From Lentzea sp. NBRC 105346 (GTDB lineage: Bacteria > Actinomycetota > Actinomycetes > Mycobacteriales > Pseudonocardiaceae): 64,000 nucleotides of DNA. The translations under genes were made by a program, and so were the position numbers. Below, one piece after another: positions 25,204-33,701 of this stretch. The notes under the pieces are model-generated. The model ran no database searches and was not told the origin of the DNA. It saw nothing but the letters and a program-made list of their open reading frames with translations. Every line of letters begins with the position of its first letter. Position 1 is the stretch's first letter. The stretch covers positions 186,001-250,000 of the forward strand of contig NZ_BSTQ01000014.1 in assembly GCF_030269605.1 (NCBI RefSeq), written 5' to 3'.

Positions 25204-25277
25204 TCGTCAGTCTGCGATCGGCTGGCAATGTCGTTCGATCACCCGACACGTGTCGGGCGATCGAACGACAAGCGCGT
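25204..25277. repeat. Copy A of an imperfect direct repeat flanking the rhs operon
   Basis: TCGTCAGTCTGCGATCGGC...GACACGTGTCG...GATCGAACGACAAGCG is about three-quarters identical, by eye, to 32296-32363 on the other side of the Rhs/immunity genes. Both copies sit directly after a stop codon on the minus strand. The inner part (25231-25268) is a near-perfect palindrome. Confidence 0.6.
25231..25268 (-). terminator. 38-bp palindromic terminator of the rhs-immunity operon
   Basis: TCGTTCGATC-A-CCCGACACG and its complement form a stem of 19 pairs with one mismatch, starting 14 bases after the immunity gene stop. It can also end transcripts of the other strand. Confidence 0.7.
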
Positions 25278-25282
25278 TCCGT

Positions 25283-25558
25283 CTACTCCGGATCCGGCAA
25301 CCCCTGGTTGTCGAGGTCCGGTGGCATGAACTCGTCGTCGACGATCCCGGCGGCGTGTTCGCGGATCGCCACGATCAGGCTGGCCGGCACCTGGACGTTC
25401 TCGTTGACGATGATCCAAGCGAGTGCGCACATGGCTTCTGCCGGCTCCCCGTGGTCGACGAGGTGCTGCACACGGCCGACGCCGTCGGCCGAGACGTAGT
25501 CGGCCGCCTTCCACACGATGGCCTGAACTCGGCCGACGTAGTCGTCCATGCTGCTCAT
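25283..25558 (-). CDS. Probable immunity protein of the Rhs/EndoU toxin (MafI-like)
   Basis: 91 residues. ATG 25558 overlaps the stop of the Rhs gene (ATGA, 25555-25558), the arrangement of toxin-immunity pairs. The acidic helical protein (MSSMDDYVGRVQAIVWKAAD, then HGEPAEAMCALAWIIVNENVQVP and IREHAAGIVDDE) has the pattern I associate with MafI-family immunity proteins, which neutralise MafB toxins, some carrying EndoU domains. That similarity is from memory, but size, position and acidity all agree. It should bind and block the RNase domain in the cytosol. Confidence 0.8.
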   Translation of the reverse strand: MSSMDDYVGRVQAIVWKAADYVSADGVGRVQHLVDHGEPAEAMCALAWIIVNENVQVPASLIVAIREHAAGIVDDEFMPPDLDNQGLPDPE

Positions 25559-28500
25559 GGGTTCCTCGGTGTGTTGGTGGGGTAGGCGGTCCAAATCTCG
25601 TTGCGCCGGATCAGCACCTCGATGTCGATCCCGTCTCGGGTGCCGTTGACCCAGAAGTCGCCAGGACGATCTCCTGTCCGCCACGTGATGTGCGGATCGG
25701 TCGCCACATCGGAGATGTGGTGCATGATCTCGTCATCGGACCATCTTGCCGGGAACTCCGACTTCCGGGGGTAGCCGGTTCCCGGTCGATGTCCACCACC
25801 GTAGGTCCCGTTCGGCCGCACTTCGCCGTCCAGAATGTGCGCCCGGCGGGCGGGAGACACCAGGTCGACGAACTCAGGGGTGCTCTTCTCGGTCTGGGAA
25901 GCCGAAGGCTTCGGGGCGGGCTCGTCCGCCCCTCCTCCGAGCTTGATGGAGCCCCGATCGTCACGCAGATCGACGGACCGCACGCGGTCCTTCAGGCCGT
26001 TCACGGCCCGTCCGACGGCGGGGGCGGCACCCTTGATCGACCGGCCGACAGCCGCGCCGGCCTTGGCGAGCCCGCCCGTCAACCCACCGAAGATTCCGGC
26101 AGCCGCCACGTGGTCGACGTCCACCCGCCCGGTGGCGAGGTACTGGCTGACGACGTCGCTCGCCGCCCCGGCCAGCGCACCGGCGACGATGGGACCCGCG
26201 CCGAGGGTGAGCCCGAAGACGAGACCCCCGACGCCGCCGGCGACCGCGCCGCGGCCGACGCAGCTGAGGACGGCCTGACCGTCGGGGCAGTCCAGTGCAC
26301 CGCTCACCGCACCAGCGGCGGCGCCCGCGAGGACCGCGCAGCCGATCGTGCCCACGCCGACGCTGGCCGCTTCACAGGCCACGAACGTCACCGCGCCCAC
26401 GGCGACCGTCGCCACGGTCTTGAGCAACGCCTTCGGGTCGCCGACGAGCTTGTAGAACGTGTCCTTGACGTCGGTGATGATCTGAGCGGCGTGGCTCTGC
26501 ACGACGGAGCCCACCGAGCCGGGCAGCAGCACGCCCAGGACACCGAGCCCGACGCGCCACGGTTGTTCGGTCACGTTCTTCGCGATCGTCGAGACCGCCG
26601 AGGACACCGCGTTGCTCACGTCCTCGACGCGGTCGGACACCCAGTTCACGACCGTGGTGAACGCGCTCTTCACCGCGTCCCAGCCGGGCAGGCTCCAGTG
26701 GCCGTCGGGGTCGAAGAAGTCGAGCGGGTCGGCGTTGCCGTAGGTGTAACGGTTGAGCGTGACCGGTTTCGTCAGGTCGCCGATCACGTCGTCGGCGGTG
26801 GTGAACCTGCCCGTCGTCGCGTCGTAGGTGCGGGCGCCCATGTCGACCAGGCCGGTCGCCGGATCGGTGAACATCGACTGGAAGCCGAGCGGCACCGGTG
26901 CGCTGCCGGTCGTGGTGGCCTTGCCGAACGCGTCGTACACGGCCGTCTGCCGGACCGTCCCGGAGGAGGCGTCGGCCACCATGCCGAGGTCGCCGTGGAT
27001 CGTCGGCCACAGCCGAGCACTGGTCGAGCCGTGGGTGGCCTCGGCCAGCGGCGTGCCGTTCGGTTCGCGCACCAGGTCCGTCGTGGCCGTGCCGCGCATC
27101 TGCGAGAGCGTCGTGGACACGCCGTCGTAGGACAGCTGCTGCGCGCCACTGCCGGACATGCGGCCGAACGCGTCCCGGCTGTAGTCCACAGTGGACGTAC
27201 CGGTGCCGGACCGGACGAGCTCCCCGAAACCGTTGTAGTCGTAGTGGGTGGCCGGGCTGCCCGGCTTCGCCACGTCGGTGAGGTTGCCGTCGGCGTCGTA
27301 GGTGTAGGCGCTGCCGTCCGACGAACCGGTGAGCCGGTCCGCGGCGTCGTAGTCGGAGACCACTGTGGACTGTCCGGTGGTCGCGACGCTCGTGCGGTTG
27401 CCGTTGGCGTCCCACCCGTAGTTCGTGGTCGACACGACCGCGCCGTTGCGCGACAGCGTGGCGCTCGCGAGCCGGCCCGCGTCGTCGTAGCCGTACGCCG
27501 TGGTGTTGCTCGCGGCATTGCCCGGCGCGGTCTGGGTGAGGCTGCTGACCTGCCCGTCCGCGGAGTACTGGGCCTTCACCTCGTACGAGCTGGCGCCCGT
27601 GATCGACGTGGTGTGCCGCGCGACGTCGAGGTACCGCGACTCGCTGCCGGTGGTCGGGCTGACCGCGCTCTTCGTGACCTTTCGCGAGATGTAGCTGTAG
27701 CTGTAGTTGAGGTTCGTGCCACCGCGCACCTGGCTGAGCCGGCCGTAGCCGTCGTAGGTGTACGTCGTCGCGACGCCACCGGGCGGTGTCGTGGCGGACA
27801 ACCGGTGGGCCGCGTCGTAGGCGTACGTCGTGTCGCCGCCGGCGTCGGTGCCGCGCACCCGCAGGCCGCGGTTGTCGTAACCGAAGCCCAGCGCGCCCGC
27901 CGAGGTGATCCGGCCCGCGTCGTCGTAGCCGTACGTGCGGGTGTCGGAGCCCGCGGTGCGTTGCGTCAAGCGGCCGGCGGCGTCGTACTGGGCGGACACG
28001 ACGCGCCCGGACGGGCGGGTCGTCTTGGTGAGCCTGCCCTCGTTGTCGTGCTCGAACGTGGTGGTCGCGCCGAGCGGATCGGTCTCGCTCGACAACCGAC
28101 CGGCGAGGTCGTAGTGGTAGCCGTACCCGCCGCCGCGCGGCAGGGTGAGCGCGGTCAGTTCGCCCGCGGCGTCGTAGGTGTAGCGGCTGGTGTTGCCGAG
28201 CGCGTCGGCCGCCGTCGCCACCCGCCCCGAGCCGTCGTAGGTCCGCGTCTGGGCGTGGCCGCTCGGCGGCGTCACGGTGACGACGTTGCCCGCCGCGTCG
28301 TAGCCGCGGGTGGTGCGCTGCTGCAGCGGATCGACGTCCGCGGTGCGCCGGCCGCGCGCGTCGTACTCGAACTTGGTGACCTGGTTGAACTCGTCGCTGT
28401 ACGACACCAGGCGGCTCGCCGCGTCGTAACCCAGCACGCGGTCGTACCCGACGGAGGCGACCCTGGTGAGGCGGTTCAGCGCGTCGTAGGTGTTGGTGAT

Positions 28501-31500
28501 CTTCACACCCGAGGGGTCCGTGCTGGTGAGCACGTTGCCGTTGAGGTCGTAGGTGTCCACCCAGCTGGCGCCGTTGGTGTCGCTGCGCACGGCCGGCCGG
28601 CCGGCGGGGTCGTACCCGATGGCGCTGAGCACGCCGGTCGGGTCCACTGTGGACGTCCGACGGCCGAGTGCGTCGTAGGTGTGCCTGGTCTCCTTGGCGA
28701 GCGGGTTCTTCTCGACCGTCACGCGGTTGGCCGCGTCATAGGTGTACTCGGACGTGGAACCGGTGCGGTCGGTGTGGGCGGTCAGGTTGCCCACGGCGTC
28801 GTAGGTGAACCGCTCCGTGCTCGCGTCCGGCCACGTGCGTTTGACGAGCCGGGCGAGGCCGTCGTACTCGGCGGAGGTCACGCGGCCGAGCGGGTCGCTC
28901 ACGCCGGTCGCATGGCCGGCCGGGTCATAGGTGAACGTCGTGGTGCCACCGGTCGCGGCGGTCTGCGAGACGAGGTTGCCGTCCGCGTCGTATGCGCTGG
29001 TGCTCACGTCACCACGGCCGTTGGCGGCGCGGACGACCTCACCCGCCGCGTTCGAGGTGACGACGCTGACCACGCCGAGCGGATCGCTGATCGTGACCGT
29101 GCGCGCCGCATCGTCGTACGCGACCGACGTGACGACCCCGTTCTGGTCGGTGCGGGTGACCGCGCGGCCGACCTCGTCATATCCGATGACGATCGTCTTG
29201 CCGAGCGGATCCGTTGTCGTCGTGGGGTTTCCGGCGGCGTCATAGGCCTGCAGCCACTTGCCGCCCAGCGGGGTGACCGACTGGCTGGTCCGGCCGACCG
29301 TGTCGTAGGCGAACGTGCGCTTCGCGCCGTCCGGGGTCTGCACGGCGGTGGCCCGACCGGCGCGGTCGAACACGGTCTGGGTGACCTGGTTGAGCGCGTC
29401 GGTGACGCGGATCCCGCGTCCGGCCGGGTCGTACTCGGTCCTGGTGACCGCCCCGGCCGGGTCGGTGGCGCTGGTGGGCCAGCCCTCGGCGGAGTACGTC
29501 CGTTGCAGAACGCCACCGCGCGGGTTGGTGATCTTCGTCGGACGGCCGGCCGCGTCGTACTCCACCGTGGTGCGGCCGCCCGCCGGATCGACCGTGGCGC
29601 CGAGCCGGCCCGACCCGTCGTACTCGTAGCGGGTGACCGCGCCGGTGGGGTCGCTGCTGCCGGTCTTGCGGCGGTCGTCGTCGAACGTGACCGTGTAGAC
29701 GCCGCCGCGCGGCTGGGTGATCCGCTCGGGCTCGTCCCACGCCGTATAGGCGATCGTGCGCCGCCGCCCGGCCGGATCGGTGATCGCGACCGGCCTGCCC
29801 TGCGCGTCGGTCTCGTAGCCCGTGGCGGAACCGAGCTCGTCGGTCACGCCGGTCCGATCCCCGTTCGCGGCATAGGCGTAGGTCGCGGTGCGGCCCAGTG
29901 GATCGGTGCGGCCGGTGGCCTGGCCGCGATCGTTGAACGTGTAGCGCCAGAGCTTGCCGTGCTGGTCGGTGACCGTCGCCAGCCTGCCCGCCGCGTCGTA
30001 GGTGCGGGTGATCGTCGTGTTGTCGGCGAACGTCGTGACAGCGGGCTTGTGGCCGGTGAAGGTGGTGCGGACCGTGACGCCCAGCGGGTCGACCCGCATC
30101 GCGGGATCACCGTTGCGGTCGAAGAACGTGGTCTCCGCGGCGGGCCCGAATCCCGTCATCGGCACGGTCGGCACCCCGGTCACGACGACCGTCGCGCGGC
30201 CCTCGGCGTCGTAGATCACGTGCCTGCCGCTGCCACCGATCACCTGGTCGGTCACCAGCCGGCCGCTGGTGTCGTAGTCCTGCCGGACGTGTGAGCCGTC
30301 GGGCAGGTCGATCGTGGTGCGCCGGTTGGCCGGGTCGTAGCTGAACGTCGATCGGCCGGCGCCCTCCTGCTCGATCCAGGCGACCTTGCCGTCGGCGCCG
30401 TACCCCGCGGCGAGCAGGGTCCGCCCGGACGGCGTGGTCACCTTGGTGAGCCGGCCGCCCTCGTAGGTGTAGGTCTCCGTCTTGCCGTCCACACCCGTGG
30501 CGGACGCGAGCAGATCACCCTCGCCGTAACCGAAGCTCACCGAACGCCCGGTGGAGTCGGTGACCGACCGGAGCTTGCCGTCGGAGCGTCCGTAGTCGAG
30601 CCGGCGACCGGACACACCGGTCACGCGGTCCAGTTGCCCGCCCGAGCGGCCGATGGTCAGCTTGTGCCCCGGATCGCCGAGCAACATCCCGGTGAGCGCG
30701 CCGTTCGGGTCGAACTGGTAAGTCTCCAGGCCCGGAGTGGTGACCTCGGATCCGCCCGCACCGCTGGAGAACCCGGCCGACACACCCGGAGCGGGCACGT
30801 ACCCGGCGGCCGGATCGGTGCCGAACGCGATCGACTGTCCGTCCGATGTGGACATCGTCGCCACGCCGTTCGCCGTCGACAGCGCCTCGGAGAACGCCGA
30901 CGTCCAGCCCTTCCCGGCATCGCCGGTCGTGACGTCGGAACGGTAGGTGCGGGTGGCGGTCACCTGCTTGCCCGCGTCCTGCATCACGAGGTCGGAGGCC
31001 TGGTAGGTGAGCGCGCCGGACTGCGTGTTGACCGGCCCGTACCGCGGTGCGGACGCCTCGTTGACCCCACCGGGAACCGTTCCGGGCGCGCCGGACAACG
31101 TGGGCAGCACCGGCTTCGAGTAGCCGGTCACCGGATAGGTGTAGGACGGCGAGTCGCCGCAGATGGTCGACGTGTTCAACGACCAGGGCGGGGTCGCAGC
31201 GTTCGCCTGAGCGGTCGTCGCGCACGCGGGCAGGGCGAAGGTGTTGACGTTGTAGCCCCACCAGTTCTGCGACCAGTCGTCGAGGTCCTGCGACGACGGG
31301 TACCAGTGGTTCACCCCGGCCTGGAAGGTGTTGTAGCGGACGTCCGCGGTCGCGCGCGTCGGACGCGGCGAGCCTCCGATCACGGACGGGCCGCTGCCGA
31401 AGGTGTTGAACCACATGCGCAGCTTCGTCGCGGCGTTGGCGAGCAACGACCGGTACCCGAACGAGCTGCCGAAGGTGTTGCCGATGACCTCGACCTGGCT

Positions 31501-32244
31501 GCTCCACGTGTTGATCCCGCAGCGGCTCCGATCGAAGTTGCTGTTGTAGACACCGACGAAGCCGTTCGCCCCGATGTTGCCGATCGAGATCGCGTTGTAG
31601 TGCGCGTCGGTGAACGACGAGTTCGAGATCACCACGCGGGCGTCGTAGGCGATGTCGACCTGCCCTGCGGCGCCGCACAGTCCGCCACTCCCGCGCCCGC
31701 CGTACCGCATGTCGGTGTAGTCGAGCGCGCTCACCGTCGTCGTCCGGGGCGTGGCGAAGCCGATCTTGAGGCCGGTGTAGTCACCGGGCACCGGGGCGGT
31801 CGCGGAGCCGTCGCCGTTGGTGTCCCCACCGACCGAATCGTCCTTGTAGGACGTGAACACAACGTGCCGGTCCGGGGTGCCCAGCGACAACAGCGGCCCG
31901 TCGACCCAGATGAGGGCCTGGTAGTAGTCGGGCTGGCCGTCGAACTTCACCACCGTGCCGGGCAGCAGGGTGAGCGAGGCCTGCGACTCGATCTTGACCT
32001 GGTTCCGGATGACGTAGGGCGAACCCTGCGGCCCCCACACCGTGTCGGTCTTGATGTGGACGCCGTCGAGGATCGTCGGCCCCGGCGTCATCACCGTCTG
32101 TACCACCGGCGCCGGGTTCACCGCGGCGGGCGGCTGGGCCGGCGTGGCCGCCTGTGCGGCCCCGTTCGACACTGCGGCGACCTGGAGCGCGAGCACTCCG
32201 GCCGTGAACAACGACAGCATGCGGACAACACGGTTGCGAGTCAT
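25555..32244 (-). CDS. Secreted Rhs/YD-repeat polymorphic toxin with C-terminal EndoU nuclease
   Basis: 2229 residues from ATG 32244 (GGGGG RBS). Signal peptide 1-32 (ends AAQA). Residues about 40-380 look like a beta-helix (NSSFTDAHYNAIS, VYNSNFDRSRCG, WFNTFGSG). About 410-1900 hold the DUF6531-like entry (TQSGALTYQASDLVM) and dozens of YD repeats. The Rhs core ends at GARTYDATTGRFTTADD...NRYTYGNADPLDFFDPDGHW. Two Gly/Ala-rich hydrophobic stretches follow, then from about 2130 an EndoU domain: RRAHILDGE, GTYGGGHRPGTGYP, SEFPARWSDDEI, TAYPTN. EndoU enzymes cleave RNA. The Rhs shell holds the toxin until delivery. Effector in competition between bacteria. Confidence 0.92.
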   Translation of the reverse strand: MTRNRVVRMLSLFTAGVLALQVAAVSNGAAQAATPAQPPAAVNPAPVVQTVMTPGPTILDGVHIKTDTVWGPQGSPYVIRNQVKIESQASLTLLPGTVVKFDGQPDYYQALIWVDGPLLSLGTPDRHVVFTSYKDDSVGGDTNGDGSATAPVPGDYTGLKIGFATPRTTTVSALDYTDMRYGGRGSGGLCGAAGQVDIAYDARVVISNSSFTDAHYNAISIGNIGANGFVGVYNSNFDRSRCGINTWSSQVEVIGNTFGSSFGYRSLLANAATKLRMWFNTFGSGPSVIGGSPRPTRATADVRYNTFQAGVNHWYPSSQDLDDWSQNWWGYNVNTFALPACATTAQANAATPPWSLNTSTICGDSPSYTYPVTGYSKPVLPTLSGAPGTVPGGVNEASAPRYGPVNTQSGALTYQASDLVMQDAGKQVTATRTYRSDVTTGDAGKGWTSAFSEALSTANGVATMSTSDGQSIAFGTDPAAGYVPAPGVSAGFSSGAGGSEVTTPGLETYQFDPNGALTGMLLGDPGHKLTIGRSGGQLDRVTGVSGRRLDYGRSDGKLRSVTDSTGRSVSFGYGEGDLLASATGVDGKTETYTYEGGRLTKVTTPSGRTLLAAGYGADGKVAWIEQEGAGRSTFSYDPANRRTTIDLPDGSHVRQDYDTSGRLVTDQVIGGSGRHVIYDAEGRATVVVTGVPTVPMTGFGPAAETTFFDRNGDPAMRVDPLGVTVRTTFTGHKPAVTTFADNTTITRTYDAAGRLATVTDQHGKLWRYTFNDRGQATGRTDPLGRTATYAYAANGDRTGVTDELGSATGYETDAQGRPVAITDPAGRRRTIAYTAWDEPERITQPRGGVYTVTFDDDRRKTGSSDPTGAVTRYEYDGSGRLGATVDPAGGRTTVEYDAAGRPTKITNPRGGVLQRTYSAEGWPTSATDPAGAVTRTEYDPAGRGIRVTDALNQVTQTVFDRAGRATAVQTPDGAKRTFAYDTVGRTSQSVTPLGGKWLQAYDAAGNPTTTTDPLGKTIVIGYDEVGRAVTRTDQNGVVTSVAYDDAARTVTISDPLGVVSVVTSNAAGEVVRAANGRGDVSTSAYDADGNLVSQTAATGGTTTFTYDPAGHATGVSDPLGRVTSAEYDGLARLVKRTWPDASTERFTYDAVGNLTAHTDRTGSTSEYTYDAANRVTVEKNPLAKETRHTYDALGRRTSTVDPTGVLSAIGYDPAGRPAVRSDTNGASWVDTYDLNGNVLTSTDPSGVKITNTYDALNRLTRVASVGYDRVLGYDAASRLVSYSDEFNQVTKFEYDARGRRTADVDPLQQRTTRGYDAAGNVVTVTPPSGHAQTRTYDGSGRVATAADALGNTSRYTYDAAGELTALTLPRGGGYGYHYDLAGRLSSETDPLGATTTFEHDNEGRLTKTTRPSGRVVSAQYDAAGRLTQRTAGSDTRTYGYDDAGRITSAGALGFGYDNRGLRVRGTDAGGDTTYAYDAAHRLSATTPPGGVATTYTYDGYGRLSQVRGGTNLNYSYSYISRKVTKSAVSPTTGSESRYLDVARHTTSITGASSYEVKAQYSADGQVSSLTQTAPGNAASNTTAYGYDDAGRLASATLSRNGAVVSTTNYGWDANGNRTSVATTGQSTVVSDYDAADRLTGSSDGSAYTYDADGNLTDVAKPGSPATHYDYNGFGELVRSGTGTSTVDYSRDAFGRMSGSGAQQLSYDGVSTTLSQMRGTATTDLVREPNGTPLAEATHGSTSARLWPTIHGDLGMVADASSGTVRQTAVYDAFGKATTTGSAPVPLGFQSMFTDPATGLVDMGARTYDATTGRFTTADDVIGDLTKPVTLNRYTYGNADPLDFFDPDGHWSLPGWDAVKSAFTTVVNWVSDRVEDVSNAVSSAVSTIAKNVTEQPWRVGLGVLGVLLPGSVGSVVQSHAAQIITDVKDTFYKLVGDPKALLKTVATVAVGAVTFVACEAASVGVGTIGCAVLAGAAAGAVSGALDCPDGQAVLSCVGRGAVAGGVGGLVFGLTLGAGPIVAGALAGAASDVVSQYLATGRVDVDHVAAAGIFGGLTGGLAKAGAAVGRSIKGAAPAVGRAVNGLKDRVRSVDLRDDRGSIKLGGGADEPAPKPSASQTEKSTPEFVDLVSPARRAHILDGEVRPNGTYGGGHRPGTGYPRKSEFPARWSDDEIMHHISDVATDPHITWRTGDRPGDFWVNGTRDGIDIEVLIRRNEIWTAYPTNTPRNP

Positions 32245-32295
32245 TCCAACCCCCAGTGCCAGAAGGGGTCTCACTCTCCGTGTTCAGTTCTCCGC

Positions 32296-32366
32296 TCGTC
32301 AGTCGGGCGATCGGCCGGATCCCCGACCGATCGCCCGACACGCGTGTCGTGTGATCGAATGACTAG
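32296..32366. repeat. Copy B of the direct repeat; also hairpin terminator of the MerR gene
   Basis: Counterpart of 25204-25277. It holds a perfect 13-bp stem (GTCGGGCGATCGG at 32302-32314 with CCGATCGCCCGAC at 32327-32339, 12-base loop) and an overlapping near-palindrome centred on GACACGCGTGTC (32330-32357). It follows the merR-type stop codon by a few bases and lies 50 bases upstream of the rhs start, so it may also limit read-through into rhs. Confidence 0.6.
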
Positions 32367-32371
32367 CGGCG

Positions 32372-33079
32372 CTACTCGGCGGCGCGCACCCGGTTCACGT
32401 AGTCGACGAGACCGTCGTCCGCCGCCCAGCCCATCTGGGTGCTGATGGCGGCCTTGTTCTCGTTCCACGACGCCTGGGCGGCGGCCTTGATGCCGTCGTC
32501 GTCGCCGTGGAACCGCGCCGCGAGCGCGTCCCATTTGCCGACCAGCTCCCGCACGGCGGGATCGTCGACCGGGGTGCCTTTGTTCATGTGCTCACGCAGC
32601 GCCGTCGCCAGCTCCAGCCACGACGCCTTCAGCTTCTCGACCGCCTCGGGCCCCATGGCCGCCGCGCGCTCGCGCAGGCTGGTCAGCTGGTCGGCGGTGA
32701 AGTAGCTCTCGTACACGGACATCATCTCCAAAGTGGACAGAAGGGACTCGGGATCGTCGTGACGCAGCAGCCCGGAGATGCGCGAGCGCAGCTGGTCCAA
32801 CCGGAGCGCCTGAGCGTCCAGCGCGGCCAGTTGCGCCTCGAACAGCGCGTGCAGTGAGTCCGCCGAGGACAACATCGAGCGGATGTCCTCGAGCGAGAAA
32901 CCCAAGGCGCGCAACGATCTCACCCGGTAGAGCAGCCGAACGTCGTCCACCGTGTACCGGCGGTGGCCGGACGGCGTGCGTTCGGATGCGACCACCAGTC
33001 CGATCTCGTCGTAGTGGTACAGGGTGCGGATCGTCAGCCCGCTCGCACGGGCGAGGTCTCCGATGCTCCATCGCGTCAC
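32372..33079 (-). CDS. TipA-like MerR-family regulator
   Basis: 235 residues from GTG 33079. N-terminal MerR winged HTH (WSIGDLARASGLTIRTLYHYDEIGLV, GHRRYTVDDVRLLYRV, LGFSLEDIRSML), a dimerisation coiled coil (about 80-110), then a TipAS drug-sensing domain (VYESYFTADQLTSLRERAA ... DPAVRELVGKWDALAARFHGDDDG). Binds thiopeptides or other hydrophobic drugs in TipA. The promoter/operator lies directly upstream and the transcript is probably leaderless, so it should be autoregulated. It is upstream of rhs in the same orientation but a terminator intervenes. Confidence 0.9.
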   Translation of the reverse strand: MTRWSIGDLARASGLTIRTLYHYDEIGLVVASERTPSGHRRYTVDDVRLLYRVRSLRALGFSLEDIRSMLSSADSLHALFEAQLAALDAQALRLDQLRSRISGLLRHDDPESLLSTLEMMSVYESYFTADQLTSLRERAAAMGPEAVEKLKASWLELATALREHMNKGTPVDDPAVRELVGKWDALAARFHGDDDGIKAAAQASWNENKAAISTQMGWAADDGLVDYVNRVRAAE

Positions 33080-33085
33080 GAGACG

Positions 33086-33116
33086 ACCGTAAAACCTCCC
33101 GTTACGGGAGGTTCAA
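33086..33116 (-). promoter_or_regulatory. MerR-type operator-promoter with 19-bp spacer
   Basis: On the minus strand TTGAAC (33116-33111) and TACGGT (33091-33086) form -35 and -10 boxes separated by 19 bases. The spacer holds the perfect inverted repeat AACCTCCCGT-T-ACGGGAGGTT (33093-33113). Over-long spacers with a central dyad are the hallmark of promoters activated by MerR proteins. The GTG is only 6 bases after the -10, so the mRNA would be leaderless. Confidence 0.8.
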
Positions 33117-33208
33117 GTCCCCAATCACCTGATCGTGTGGATAAAGGAACCCGATAGCTGCTGCCGATGAACTCGAAGATCGGTCCCCAAACCAACGTGA
33201 GGAAAACT

Positions 33209-33643
33209 GTGTCTCGTACCGGACTGTTCCGTGCTGCCGCTCTGCTCGCCGCCGGCGCTTCGCCGCTGCTCGTCGGCGCCGCCAGCGCGGCCGAGACCCC
33301 GAACCTGCCCGCCGCGCCCGACGCGGGCACGGACAAGCTGATCGACACCGCGACGGGTGCCGCGAACCCGCTCGACGCCACCAAGGCCGTCCAGCTCCCG
33401 TCGGTCAAGGCCCCCGGTGCGCCGCAGGTCGCGCCCCAGGTCAAGACGCCGGCCGCCGGCGACGTCAAGGCGCCCGCCGCCGAGCGTTCGCTGCCGGTCG
33501 GCAGCCTGCCGGTCGGCACGCTGCCGACGCTGCCGGACGCCGGCACCGTTCCGGACGCGAAGGTCGCCGACCTGCAGGTTCCGGCCGTCTCCAAGCTGCC
33601 GGGCCTCGAGCAGGTCCAGGGCCAGCTGCCCGCCCTGGGCTGA
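33209..33643 (+). CDS. Small secreted Pro/Ala/Val-rich protein
   Basis: 144 residues from GTG 33209, preceded by GAGGAAAA at a good distance; an ATG at 33167 has no close RBS. Signal peptide to about residue 27 (GLFRAAALLAAGASPLLVGAASA-AE). The mature part is low-complexity, with LPxxP- and VKAP-like repeats (VQLPSVKAPGAPQVAP, LPVGSLPVGTLPTLPD) and no Cys. Such proteins are often wall-associated or surface-displayed, but no function is known. Ends at a strong shared terminator. Confidence 0.7.
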   Translation: MSRTGLFRAAALLAAGASPLLVGAASAAETPNLPAAPDAGTDKLIDTATGAANPLDATKAVQLPSVKAPGAPQVAPQVKTPAAGDVKAPAAERSLPVGSLPVGTLPTLPDAGTVPDAKVADLQVPAVSKLPGLEQVQGQLPALG

Positions 33644-33665
33644 GCCGAACCAACCCGCGAAAGCC

Positions 33666-33701
33666 GGGCCCATGACGCGGTGGCACCCGCGTCATGGGCC
33701 C
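33666..33701. terminator. Bidirectional hairpin terminator
   Basis: GGGCCCATGACGCGG (33666-33680) pairs perfectly with 33687-33701 across a six-base loop, followed by ATTTCG on the plus strand. The right arm overlaps the end of the convergent pucR-type gene. Confidence 0.8.

Noticed and set aside
25423..30294. 1623-residue plus-strand open frame opposite the Rhs gene
   Set aside because: Mirror of YD repeats. The product is a repetitive Arg/Val/Gly-rich sequence without a recognisable fold, whereas the minus strand encodes clear Rhs repeats.
27000..30500. Regularly repeated GTCGTA-like units that might be taken for a CRISPR array or tandem DNA repeat
   Set aside because: The period follows the codons of YD repeats; repeat units vary and are continuous coding sequence, with no constant direct repeats or unique spacers.
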